From NCBI RefSeq assembly GCF_016859285.1, contig NC_053403.1:3540948-3604947 (forward strand): DNA of 64,000 nt, read 5' to 3'. Under the pieces are notes generated by a model. It was not told the origin of the DNA. It ran no database searches and saw nothing but the letters and a program-made list of their open reading frames with translations. Shown one piece after another: positions 24,001 through 35,900 of the stretch (the stretch's first letter is position 1; each line of letters starts with the position of its first letter). Source of the DNA: Xiphias gladius. Taxonomy: Eukaryota; Chordata; Actinopteri; Istiophoriformes; Xiphiidae. The position numbers were made by a program, and so were the translations under genes.

Positions 24001-25969
24001 GATTCATTTGGCCATGTGGCACTACAGAGTGCGCCCCATCCTCCAATACAGGTGATACTCCAACCAGGAGATTAGACGGGAATATCTGATTATGCCTACA
24101 GAAAAAAATACAACATCCAAGTAAAATATCTTTATGAGGTGCTTAAAAAAAACCATCCAGTTCATCAGACAGCAACATGCAGGATGGAAGAAAAAAAAAA
24201 AAAAAAGACATTAACCTTGAACCTTGGAAGAGGACTGAACTGGGGCTGTAAGTATTTTCAATATTTCTCTCACTCTCTCAGATATATCGTCCAATACTAG
24301 CCAACTATATCAGTACAGGTACAGATATGTCAGTCGATATAAAAGTGCCAGTACACTGCAGAAATTTCAAAGATATGTTTGGCATAATTCAAAAAACCAA
24401 AACAAAACAAGGGCCATTACATATCGCGCCAACCAGAAAACACTGGCAAGTCTGTTTTTTGACTGTTAGTGAACTATTCACTACAGATCTTTATCATACT
24501 CCTTTGATAACAAAAGCAAAAAGGTAAGGGAAAATAGTCAATTTTCAATGAGATCACCTGGTATAGCCTTGGAATTAAAACCTGCATAATTTCAGCACAT
24601 TTGCGTACACTTGATCTTGATAATTAATATTATTTGAGGCTTTTGAATGCTGACATTAATTAAAATCTTATTAAATGAACTGCAATATTGCTTCAAGTAA
24701 AAAACAAAACAAACACACTGTATTTAGTCCTGGGAGACGCATGTCGCTGACACTGGGGCTGCAAAGGGCTCCAATTCTTAGCCCAGTCCTCCGAAACGCG
24801 GTTCGCAGCCTCATTCAAGATCTTCTTAAGCGGCATGTGTGAGGAGCCCGTGTGGGACAGGCTTAGCCAGCGGCCCCACGCCAGGTGCAGGCAGGGCTGC
24901 GGGCACACCGGGCTGCCTTGTGCGTCACCTGACATTGACAGGTGGGTTACTGGTCCCAGTTCGCTCACTTTCGCCACAAAATGAAGGCGCTGGGCGGCCG
25001 GGGCTCGGGGGAGGGGGGCTGGGAACCGAGTGACGAGTCATATGACAGCGTCCTATATTGATAACACCTCAGCACAGGGCCGCTGTTATCTTTCGGGTTG
25101 TACTTCACACCACAGCAGCTGACCGCCCCCCCCTCTGAATCACCAACATGCTGTAATGCAGGTATTACTCGGGCTTATAGTGCGTCTATGGTTCTCGGTA
25201 ATGAGATGACAGTAATCTTATCACAGAGTATGTTTTATTTCCTCGCTGCGAGGTAGCCACATCCCCGTTAAAAAAAGGAGAAACAGCCGGTCATGTTTGA
25301 GTGTTGCTGTGAAATCGATCAAAGGTTAGATGTAGTCATTTTTCCTCTGGGGTAACACGGGAGACATCAGTGAATCACATCCGGTATGCAACACGCATCC
25401 ACCCGCTGGACAAGAGCGAATGCAGAAGGGTGTAAAACAACTCAAAAACCGGGTTTAAATCAGCACAGCCCAGGCGGAGGGTTTCACCGACGTAGCGTGC
25501 CGGCCGTGTTATTGCCGCTCGTCTTCGAGGTGGTTCAAGAAAACGGGGCAGGTTTAAAAGGAACCTGCTGGCAGTAAATCATTTTCTCCCCCGGGTACGT
25601 CATCTCCTGGGTTTACAAATTGGCCCTAAAACACGATATGGCTCGCTTAAAAACCCCCGGCCGTTGGTCGAGACCAGGGACGTGGGGTCACAAACTCGGA
25701 AAACTGCGGAAATTTAGCTAGTTTTCAAGCCGTGGGGTTTATTTATTAGCTAACTTCCCAACCCCCCACCCTCGGCCTGCACAACAGAACAACAACAATG
25801 GGTTTGGAAATAGTTGAACCCGCTGAGCATATTTCATCCGGAATTTCCTTTTGGTTCGAGAGAGCCGGATCAATCTACTGTACATCAGGTTTTCAACTCA
25901 CCCCCAAAATCCACAGGGACACCGGGGAGGTAGACTCGGAGGTTTGCTTCGTTCACTGGTGTCTCCCAT
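15079..25969 (-). CDS. zfand3: AN1-type zinc finger protein 3 (zfand3), six coding exons
   Basis: Exons in transcription order: 25902-25969, 21456-21496, 17752-17943, 16340-16405, 16081-16251, 15079-15233. All phases match and sum to 693 nt (230 residues plus stop), close to the 227 of human ZFAND3. Residues 1-37 ([18 protein letters not shown] then [17 protein letters not shown]) form the A20-type finger with its Cys pairs. Then comes a Ser/Pro-rich linker (about 38-150), a basic PTKRPR patch and a second KRPR patch. The C-terminal AN1 finger (about 160-225) starts [16 protein letters not shown], continues [19 protein letters not shown] and ends [10 protein letters not shown]. The A20/AN1 family acts in ubiquitin-linked and stress responses; for ZFAND3 a nuclear transcription role has also been described. 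The start was chosen by match to the conserved MGD N-terminus, though an in-frame upstream ATG exists. The exon 5 donor is gtcagt. Confidence 0.96.
17382..17408. repeat. (CT)n microsatellite
   Basis: CT tract inside the zfand3 intron between exons 3 and 4. Confidence 0.85.
18345..19107 (-). mobile_element. Tc1/mariner transposon remnant with broken transposase
   Basis: The minus strand encodes recognisable Tc1 transposase pieces: [20 protein letters not shown] around 18740-18800, then after an internal deletion the DQTKIE and FGLNSKR region near 18610-18650, and the stretch around 18440-18560. The DNA phrases (ggtcacctctcttaccaaggc; gaaccttcggcccagtctga) are the usual teleost Tc1 text. Multiple stops, frameshifts and an internal deletion make it inactive. 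It lies in zfand3 intron 2 and stops abruptly at about 19107, where the next element begins. Confidence 0.85.
19108..19760 (+). mobile_element. hAT-like element fragment with degraded BED zinc finger
   Basis: Starts with ggggatgtgcgtgattagtc, typical of fish hAT-related repeats. Around 19381-19500 the plus strand reads [16 protein letters not shown] then SRLC and, in a shifted frame, MRNHIQQ, resembling the W-x-Y-F...C-x-x-C...H BED finger found at the start of hAT transposases. The first finger Cys is Ser and the frame is broken before the His residues, so it is non-functional. Borders are approximate. Confidence 0.5.
21497..25901 (-). other. zfand3 intron 1
   Basis: About 4.4 kb without a supported exon. 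It is AT-rich for most of its length and becomes GC- and CpG-rich from about 24.7 kb towards exon 1. A 94-codon minus-strand frame at 24693-24977 lies in the GC-rich part and has no domain I recognise. Confidence 0.6.
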
Positions 25970-26560
25970 GACTTCCAACACAAAAAAAAAAAAAAAAAAA
26001 AAACCCCGATATGGAAACGCGAGGCTGGGGATGAGACCGGGGCCTGGTCGCTCAGAGAGGAAAAACGATCCGACACTCAAGTTAGACAAAAAAAAAAAAA
26101 GATAAATGTCCTCTTTGTTTTAAAGTCCACAGGTCGGTCAAAAACGGTGGCGAACTCGGCCCGTTTCGGCCACGGAAACCTTCCGTTGGGTGAAACAAAA
26201 CGGCTCAGTTTGAACTGGAATAAATTGAACGGCACTCAAAGCAATCAGCTGTACGTGCGGACGTTCCGACCGACGAACGGAACGAGGGGTGCGCCCCGGT
26301 GTTTTACTCGACACCAAAAAGCTTAGAAAAATCGCCAGCTGTCCGCCAGTGCAGACGGAACGCAATTACAGAGAGGTTAAATACGTGGGAGGGTACGAGA
26401 AAAGAAAAAATAAATAGATTGACTAAGGCCTTCCCCTCCACGGTTCAGGACCACCCCTATTCACACGTCGCTGGCACGAAGTACGCTGGGCCGGAAACGC
26501 GTCCATCAAACCAGAAATGTCAATATTGCCCAACGAAATGAAGATGCCATTAACAGAAAT
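25970..26560 (-). promoter_or_regulatory. zfand3 5' UTR and likely CpG-rich promoter
   Basis: The sequence upstream of the start codon is CpG-rich from about 25.4 to 26.5 kb. It includes an unbroken run of about 21 T (mRNA sense, 25981-26002) ending about 12 nt before the ATG at 25969. The run could belong to the 5' UTR or be the polypyrimidine tract of a 5' UTR intron ending at ttggaag. No TATA box was identified. Confidence 0.45.
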
Positions 26561-27900
26561 GCAAGTGGAACATTACACAGCTAAATCCCGTTAAAAATAC
26601 TACAAAGTTAAAAAAATTTTAGTCGCTCTGTTCACTTAAGATTGAGTATGAAGCGGTGAAGCAGGGTCCGACCTGCTTTGATCACTGGCCTCACTGTAAT
26701 CCGTTTGACCAGATTACAGTGGAGACTAAACTCTCTCAGACATTTGCAATTAACAAAAGAAAATAAAATCAACCTGAAGCAGGATTACATCATACCATTA
26801 TCATTTTTATCAAATGGGGGGGGGGCTGACATTTAATACATAACTGTTGGTGAAAGGAGACCTCTCGAGACAGTGTGAAGTTTACAGTAAAATGATTTGC
26901 TCATCAAATGCAAATTTTGCACAGGTATTCAACAGCACCTCCACATCAGTGATATAGTAATGGTAGGGACGGATTAACTCTCTACATGGCCCCTAAGAGC
27001 AAAAATAAGATGTTGCCACCTATTAACTTCCCTGTTTCCCCAATCTCTGTGCATTGTGTATGTATTAGCTTGTGGTAATTCTAGTTTGATTAAACCAGCA
27101 TTGACTGATTCCTTTGAGTCACCTATTTATTTTACATCAAGCAGAAACAGCACCACATTAGTATTCATTTCGGCGTGTCTCAGGTGGCCTATTGACTGTA
27201 AGTCCTATATTCCCTCTCCTTTTAGCTCTAATTTGGCCTCCGCCAACTCCCCAGGTCTATTTTCTGGAAGCTACAGGTTACCTGCTAGTCCCTAACTTTG
27301 TCTGTCTGCCTTTTGGTGCTTGAGAGGTATTGTACAGTGGGTTTACTTGAGTTTTCTTCTCTGAAAACAGCTGCCTGCTGCAGCTGGAAATGATGCTGAT
27401 GAGAGCAGTGCGAGTGAACCAAAACGGTAAAGTTGTGTGCTATAAAACCAAAAAACTAAGCTGAAAGATGCTAAAAAAAAGTTCAGAAGAGCAGGCAACA
27501 CCTTTCATATTACACATTGTCGTCTGACCCCTTTTTTTATGTCTCAATAGTGATACGAGCAGATTTAAGCACAATTTCATTTAGGAATATGTGACATAGG
27601 CACAAGATAAAATGAAATAATGACGGCTTTAAAACTAGATTATATCACTACAGGACGGTCTCTCAAGACCAGGGAATAATGGCCTTAAGGCCCCTACTTT
27701 TTCTTTTTATAATTTGTTTTTAGTGGTGGATACAGTATGACCGAACCAATGTTCAATTTTTCAAATTGAACCTGGAAGCTTCTGGCCCCCTGAGGGTCTG
27801 GAGCCCCAGGACATATGGCCACTTTGCCCGTGAAAATGTGGGATGACGATTATGCGTCTGATCAGTTATTATATTAGAGACAAATCCCACAGAGGTTTTC

Positions 27901-27931
<31 letters not shown>

Positions 27932-29967
27932 CTTTAATTAGACTATTTCCGGGTCAGTTCAACAGGTGAACTCTGCTGATCAAATAAACAGGCTTGCTCT
28001 CCATCACTTCTCAATGTTCTGGTTAAAACCTCTTGGTTGCTGTTCCTGCAGCCTTGAACAAACAATGCCATTATTTGGGTAACAGAAACAAGACAAATAT
28101 GCTCGTTGGGCTTCAAAATTACAAGTTTTTAAATGTTTCATGACCAAAAAAAAAAAAAAAAAAAAAAACAGCACCAAAGCTAGAATTACATATCAACATA
28201 GAGTTAGCAGGGCACCAGTGACTGGAGCATGATGACCAGCAACATGTTGACTGATCAAACACCACTGTTGGTCTGTAACGTAAGCACTCAAGACTAAACA
28301 GAAGATAGAGATCACTGCATTGCTTGTATAAAAGAACTTCCCTGTGTTTAACAGCATTGATTCAGGCAAGCAGTTGGGTGTGACCCCTCACAGCAACGAA
28401 CATTAATAAACAATATCAGTTGTTTCCATTATCACATTTTTGACAGGCAATGTACTGAACAAGAGGCAGTGAAATGCAATCGCACGTCAATGGTCAAAAA
28501 CAAATATATATTAGGTAAAACTATGCACAAACATAAAGTTACATGGGGGGTGGGGAGTGTGTTCTAGACATTACAGTGTAACCTGAACAAAGCCCTATTT
28601 CAGTTCTCTGGTTAGTTATTAAAGAAGCCTTCATCTAACTAATCCTCTAAAATATAGATAAGGATGACTAAAGAGGGTTTATACAAACATCAGTGTGTCA
28701 TCCAGGGTAGTTAGGTATCTCAGATGATTTAACATCAAACAAAAGGTTTCAAATAAAGACAACTCAAAAGTGCAACATCAGGACACAAAGGAAACAAACA
28801 GGAACCACAGCACCGATAGCTTAATTTAAAAACAAACCTCCGAAAACACACAAAAGACAGCTCAAACCTGACAGATCCAAGAGCGAGGAAGTGTTTAAAT
28901 TAATTTAACATACAAACAGAAAGATACCAAATCCAGCACCCTAGTACTGTACTTCAGTCAGAAGACCCAAGCTGCAACCTTTATTTCTGTATACTTGAGT
29001 AACATAAAGTGCCAATAGTAGCTGCTCATGTATCTACTATACATAAACTTCCCCCAGGCAGCCCTAGTGCATACATAATTTGGTCCGCGCCTTTCAGCCC
29101 CAATTTTCAACAACCTAATTGGTTTCCCCAATCACTTGTGCTAAGCTATTCAAGTGCTTAAATACTAAATTAAAACACTTAATTAAATCTAGTGTTAGTT
29201 TTAGTGAGGTTTTTTGAGGTATGAATTTTAACTATCAAAAAGTCACACCAGATAAGGACCACAGATTTTGGTTTCTGGTGTGAAAGCCTGGCAACAAATA
29301 ATCAACGACTATTACTTAATATGCAAATGCATAATTGGTTTAAGTGCTATTTGCATACAAATGCCACTGAATGCATTAGCTCCTCAGCTTTGGCAAACCT
29401 TTCGAGAATTTAATTCCAAAGTTTGAAAAATATTTGACTGCTACTCTGTTAGCTTGATGGTACGAAAAATGAGTAGAGTCCATTTAAGACAGTTCCTTAA
29501 AAAAATAGCTCGTTTAAGGATAAAATCTATTTATTTTGGAAATATTAACTCATAAAATTCCGATAGTAACCCCCCCACCCACCCTGGTCTTACTGCTCTT
29601 TGGCGGTACAGTATAACCACATTTCAGTGTGTGTCATCTTTGGAGAAGTAAAGATTCCACTTGATTTTGAAGGGATAAAACTTGAGTCTTAGTAGCTAAA
29701 AAAGTACCTTCACAAAAATGTATGAGCCAGTGGATGTAATACCTAACGTTCAGTTTCAAAACTGGGAAGACTGGAGCCCTAAATGCTGCTGCTACAGATA
29801 TACCAGTCTCTAATGTTGCACTTATGACAGAAGGACCATGGGTTATGATAATGAGACGATCGCCTTTAGCAGCGTTGTAGCAGTGCAGTCTGAATGATGA
29901 AGGCTGTGCAAAATGGCATTCGTCTCCCGTCCTCTCAACACCTTCCAACAAGGTGTCGAGGGTGCTC
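26560..29967. other. Intergenic spacer and btbd9 3' UTR
   Basis: AT-rich, with several long A-runs (27909-27930, 28147-28168) and no supported coding exon. The part just below 29968 is expected to be the btbd9 3' UTR; its end cannot be fixed. Confidence 0.5.
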
Positions 29968-32900
29968 TTAATGATGGGACTGTGAGGACGACGATGAGGT
30001 GGAGGGGGGCTGGGAAGGCAGCAGGCTGTGTGCGCGTGAAGGCCGTTGGGGTCGCGGCTGCTGGGAGGTGGCTCCAGAATCGGATGAGTTCAGGCCCGGA
30101 CTGCCTTCATTGACCTCTGTGTCAAGCTGGGCTGGACACTCGAAGTGAACACAGTGGAACACCTGCAGAGAGATCACAGTCAAACGCTAACAGGTGAAAT
30201 CACCACCACACGTAACACTGTTAAATCCTGCTAGTGACTTGAAAGTCAGTCATTTCAACAGCTACTCGTGGTGGCAACAACAAGCCACCATCAGTTAAGA
30301 TACTACTATGAGTTTTGGAAAGTACCTGAGACTGCGGCTGAGACAGATAAAATTGCCTGGCGCATGATTCATTTAATATGTGGTCCTATGCAAAAAGGGG
30401 CCACTAACACACATTAACAGAGATTTAGTTACAATTTTATGATTTTGTGTTTCCTATGGCATTAAAAAAATAAATAGAAAGAAGCCTGATAACCATAGTA
30501 AACTGTGTTTTCACCTCATTTGCAGTGTTGTGAGTCCCAACAATACGGATGAAGGAAGCAGGCTGCTTATCAAACTTTAAGGTCTGCCATGATCTGTAAG
30601 AGACGGCGGTAAAAAACATCAAAACAAAAATGTGAATCCTTCAGACTTTATCTCTGTTTAAATATGTTTTTTATTTACAACATTTATGTCTAATGTGATT
30701 ACGTCTTCCTGACAGGCCCCTGATTATTGTACATAGACTTAAAAGGAAAAGTTTGTTAAGGGTTTGATGGAAAGCCTGTAATTTTCTGTTGCTTAAGGCT
30801 TAAAATTTTGTCTACCTCCCTACAAGAGCAACAGCTATTTAAACCCACATCTGTCAAAAATGAAGACTTAATCAACAGTAGCTGGATTATAAACTGGTCT
30901 TTTTAATGCTGTCTCATCAAGGATATAATTTTCAGACAAGGCTGCTTATTTCCTCAGAGAGGAACCAGTGGTTCAAGGTGCGTTTATAATGAGACAGGCC
31001 TTTAAAAGAGAATGTGTACACAGAAATCAGAAAGCTCCCCTGCTGTTTAAAAGCTCGTGGTTTAGTCAAATAATTTTAACAATTTAAAAAAAAAAAAATG
31101 TACAAAAAATGAACAATGTTAGGTATCATGAAAAAACGTTGCACCCAGGACAAACTACAGTTTGTAACAGGTAACTACAATGATGAAATATGACCTATTT
31201 ATGCAGTTCTGAAAACCTGTTTATGCATTTAACTAATGCTCATTTTTTTGTGCAACAGAGGCTCGTTTTGGATCCCTGTGTCACTGTGCAATTCAATGAC
31301 ATGTTTCCAGATCAGTCTTTCCTTTAAAGATTTTGGTTATTAACTCATACTAGGGATGGGCATTTCAAGCAAAAATATTATTCCATATTCACTGTGAACT
31401 ATTCAACCACTCTTCGAAGACCCCAGTAAAAACAAAGGCAAATATATTTTTTATGACAGGACGACAGTCGCATACGTTATTTGATTTTTTTATAATTTAA
31501 TGACCGTTTGACAATTTGAAAATCGTGAGCCATCCCTAACCCGTTCAATTCCAAATAAAAAGTTGATACCTCTTAATGCCATGGAAAAATAGGAATAGCA
31601 GGAAAATATCGAAGCATGGTAAAGGAAGTAAAAGACGAGGGAATCGGAGCCTCACCGACATGCCGCCCTGGTGCGGTCGACCACCTTCGTCCACTGCTGC
31701 TGGTTGGTGGAGACTTCAGTGTAGTAACTGTAGGAGCGCTCGTCACAGTCCCAGAGCAGCAGCCTGAGCGGACGGAGGAAAGGGAGAACAACAAACTCTA
31801 GTGACTTGTTTTGTACTTCAGCATCTTAAAATGTATCAATAATCACTGTGAGGTGTTAATGGCGTTTCACACTATAGACTAAAACTACCACGGTTACATC
31901 TACAAATGACGGTGGTGATCATTTTGATTAATGATTCAAACAATATTGGGTAAATGGCATACAGAAAAAAAAAAAAATTATAATACTTTCTGCATGTTAT
32001 CTCAACACTGCCATCATTTTCAGTTGTAGCTGGTATTATAAAGGGACTTACTTGTTCATATCCAGCTCTACTATTACTTATTGAGTATGCCACAATTTTA
32101 ATCTATGATGTTACACAAAAACCGTAAATAAAGCTTTGCCAATGATTCTAGTCTAATTGTGCGGTAAAGGACTTGCTCTTTTTTGACTAATACTCAGAGC
32201 TGACAATATGGCCAGATCTACCTTAAGGAGCCAATGGAGTAGGGCTGAGCCAGCTGGATGACGATGGCTCCAGAACCCAGCTGATGGCAGGTGTATCCAG
32301 AGTCCCAGTCGTAGTTGCGTGTGTCGCCGTTGAGCAAGGCGTTTCTGCTACGACTCACACCCTCGATGACACTGGCACAGGATGCAATGGTTGCCACATT
32401 CTCACTGGGCACTGCAGACATGAAGCACAGGTTTAGAGACTTGCTTTGCATTTAGCCAGAATAAGATGAGTACAAAAATTACAAATATTACAAGCGTCTC
32501 AGAGTAAAGATCAGACACAAAGCACTGATGTGATATAAAATAAGGCTATAGCATTAAAGGAGTGCACTCATTGGAAACAGTACAGACTACAAGTGCAGCG
32601 AAGAAACTTACCCACAAGTCCGTTCTCCAGGGTAAATGGGCGGTTGGTAAACATGCATTCAAAAGCCACGAGGTGGAACACCTTGTTGACTGTGTTGTGC
32701 GTTCCCACAATGCGAACGTACCTGAGACAAGGAGAAAAAAGATCAGATAGGAGTGATCGGGAAAAACCAACCAAACCAACGCCCTGGTAGCAACTGTATG
32801 ATAAGCTGCAAAAATACAAGTGAATTCTTGTTCTAATGGTCTAAAATAAAATACTTTCATATCAGTGACTTAATACTTTTTTCCATTTCCATGCCCTTCT

Positions 32901-35900
32901 CCACAGTGAAGCACATTGTATTCCACTATGAAAAAAAATGTAGAATTTGGAGAACAATGAACTGATTACTACATGCTCCGTTACCCCAAGAACACAAAAC
33001 ACTATAAATATATCCATGCTACTTTTTGTACAGAAACACCTGCTTTGTGAAATTCCAACTTAATAAACTGCAGTAACATCTTCCACAAAAAGAGCAACGT
33101 GCACAAGATTTACCTGCAGAGTTCTCCTTAGAAATCCTGGGTAGGGTGGTGATATATACTTCAGTGTTTCCCATTAATTACATAGACTGTGGTGTCTAAT
33201 TTGAATTTCAAAAAAAGTGTACGACAAATATACTGTATATTTATTTTTGGTTTAATGATATTGCATGCAAATCTGCATTTAGCACCATTTTTTTTTTAAG
33301 TGGAATGGTGGTGCCACGGTGTGATGGAGCAGCACCATTATTCCTTAGGGCAAACTTAGGTCATATCTTCTGACATCCCTTTGGATGTTTTTATCTTAAA
33401 CCAGGCATGCCCCGCAAATCTGGAGTGTCTCTAACTATACCTTGATTTTTCTGACAATGTGAAAACAGGGCCACCTGAACTCAGGAGGCGCCAAACTACT
33501 GTACAGAAATGCCTGAAAATATGCTTCTCTGTCCTCCGCCAGGCAAACATCAGTGTGGTTTGTAAAAACTAAGAATATAATCCAAATCAACTACAGGCAA
33601 CAACCTCAGAACACACTGTAATTGTTATGTACACAGAGAACAGACCAGCCCTTTGTGCTTGGCAAAAATTACACAGATGGAATCGGATTTGTTTTGACTC
33701 GTCTTGCCACCAAAATTTCCAGCCTGACAAGATAACAGAATTCCAATTCGGTGTAACGGCGCTGCGAGCCAAATGGTTTAGCTGTGGTTTACCTGCAAAT
33801 GCGTGGTGTGAAGTACAGATTCTGCCAAGAGCGGCAGAGATACTTTGAATGGTCCACAACTCGCACCCAGTCCAGCTCATCCATGGACACCTCAATGTAG
33901 TAGGAGTATGACCTTAAATAAGTAAATATTATATTTTACATTAGAACACAAACTGCCTCAGAATGAGTTTGTAATGATACAGTGTTGAGTCAGTATTTCA
34001 TTATTGAAAAGGAGAAAACAGTAAAAAAAATTTAAATGTGCCTGGAAACAGAATAATCACATTTAAAATCCAAGTATATAACAAAACCCCAAAATGGGTT
34101 CTGTCAGCATTCATTTTGTAGGAACAGGGATTTTTTTTTTTTGCTGTTTTACTATGTTGGAAAATGTCTGACGTGCTTCAAGAAAAGACCATTAAAGACA
34201 GACAAACATACAAAAAAATGACTTTCAGATAAGCCCTCTTCTCACCTTGCCAACCCAGTTTGTTTGAGTGTAGTCAGTTAGCTACTTCAGCAATAAAATG
34301 AAGTTGAGCATGCAATCAAATATTCAATAAAACCATTGTGAATTATACAACATATGTCCAAAGATAAAATTTAAACCCTACTATGCTAGTTGTAACTTTT
34401 TTTGTTTGTTTTAGCAAGGTGACACGAGCTTGGCTTACCGGCTGTCTCTGTCCCACAGCAGGAGGCGGACGTGGTTGATAATGAACGGTTGGCCCAGTTT
34501 GACCTGGATGCCAGCCCTGCCGTCCTCCTCGATGGGATGTCTGGAGAAGCCGTGGTCCAGGTCGTAGTTCTGGGTGTCTCCGTCCAGCAGCGCCGACTTT
34601 AGCTCCCCTTTCACCACCTGAGCTCCGTACTTCATGGTGGCGATGTTCTCCTCTGGTACTGAAACCCGAGAAAGGAGACATGAATGACGTGCAATTAAAT
34701 GCATAAAGTACACAGATTATGTCCAAAAAGCAGAAATATATTAATTACATTTTTCATTTAATGTTTTATACTATTCATAGAAGTAATAATAACGTTAAGC
34801 AGATGGAGGATTATGAGCACTGACTGAGCATTCCCCGATAGTTAAGGTCCATGTTGCGGCTCTCTGAGCGGGTCTTAATGGCGTCCAGCAGGTCGTCTGG
34901 GCTCAGAAGGCCGGATGGTCGCACCACGTTCAGCATCTCTGCCAGCGTCATGAGCGGCAGCCGCACCGCCGACATCACTTCATGTGTGTCAGCCCCCTCC
35001 TCGTGCTGCCGACACCAGCGACACAAGGCCTGGAAGATCTCCTTCTCACTGGCAGCAAATGAGTCCCGGCTGACCACAGTCAGAAGAGCAGTCTGCAAAC
35101 ACAGGTCTTTTAGTCAATCAATTGTTCAAGTCAAAAATACCAAATATGCAGGGCTTGCAGTTTTTCACATAGTGAGTATTTGGAAGTTTTCCTTCATTTC
35201 ATATCACTGTTAATCAAATACCTGACAAATAAGTAGTTTTAAGATATCGCTTCAGGCTCTCACAATTTTAGATGAGAATTAGTCATTATTATTTATAAGA
35301 TAAATGATAATTGATTAATTGAAGAAAAAAAAAACATCTTTATCTGGGCCTGCAAAGTTTATGGGACTGTTTCTGTGTCATTAGCTTAGCTGAAGTTATA
35401 TCTAGTAACGTATGCTGCATCATAAAAGCCCGTGGTTTCATACACACCTGCACTTAAGGCTGAACTCTGCTGTGCCGTCTTAAAGAAACCGCTTTCCTGA
35501 CACTAGAGGTCACTGTTTCTCAGGTTTATATTTCACCAAAGGCACACAGGAGATATTTACTGCCCAGATCATTCTAGTATTTCAAACCACATTTCATGAT
35601 ACATAATAGGAAAGGATAGCTTTACTTTCTCATGATGTATGGAGAAATTAAAGCTATCCTAATGTAAGAATGAACCACATGCAATACTGGTTACAACTCT
35701 TCATAAAGCATTACATCATCCTGCCACCTCATACCTTGGAGAGCATGAGGAAGCCGTCAGAATTCAACACTTCAGGTGCGTTTCTGTCCATATAGGCACA
35801 GCAGGCTGCACTGAGTGTGCTCAGAGAGTAGAGACTGGCTACATCAAACACCAAGCAGACGTTGTTGGTGTGCAGGATGGTGCGGAGGAACTCTGAGGTG

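Noticed and set aside
34343-34726. 127-codon minus-strand frame overlapping btbd9 exon 4
   Set aside because: Different frame from the conserved F5/8C-like sequence; a shadow of the real exon.
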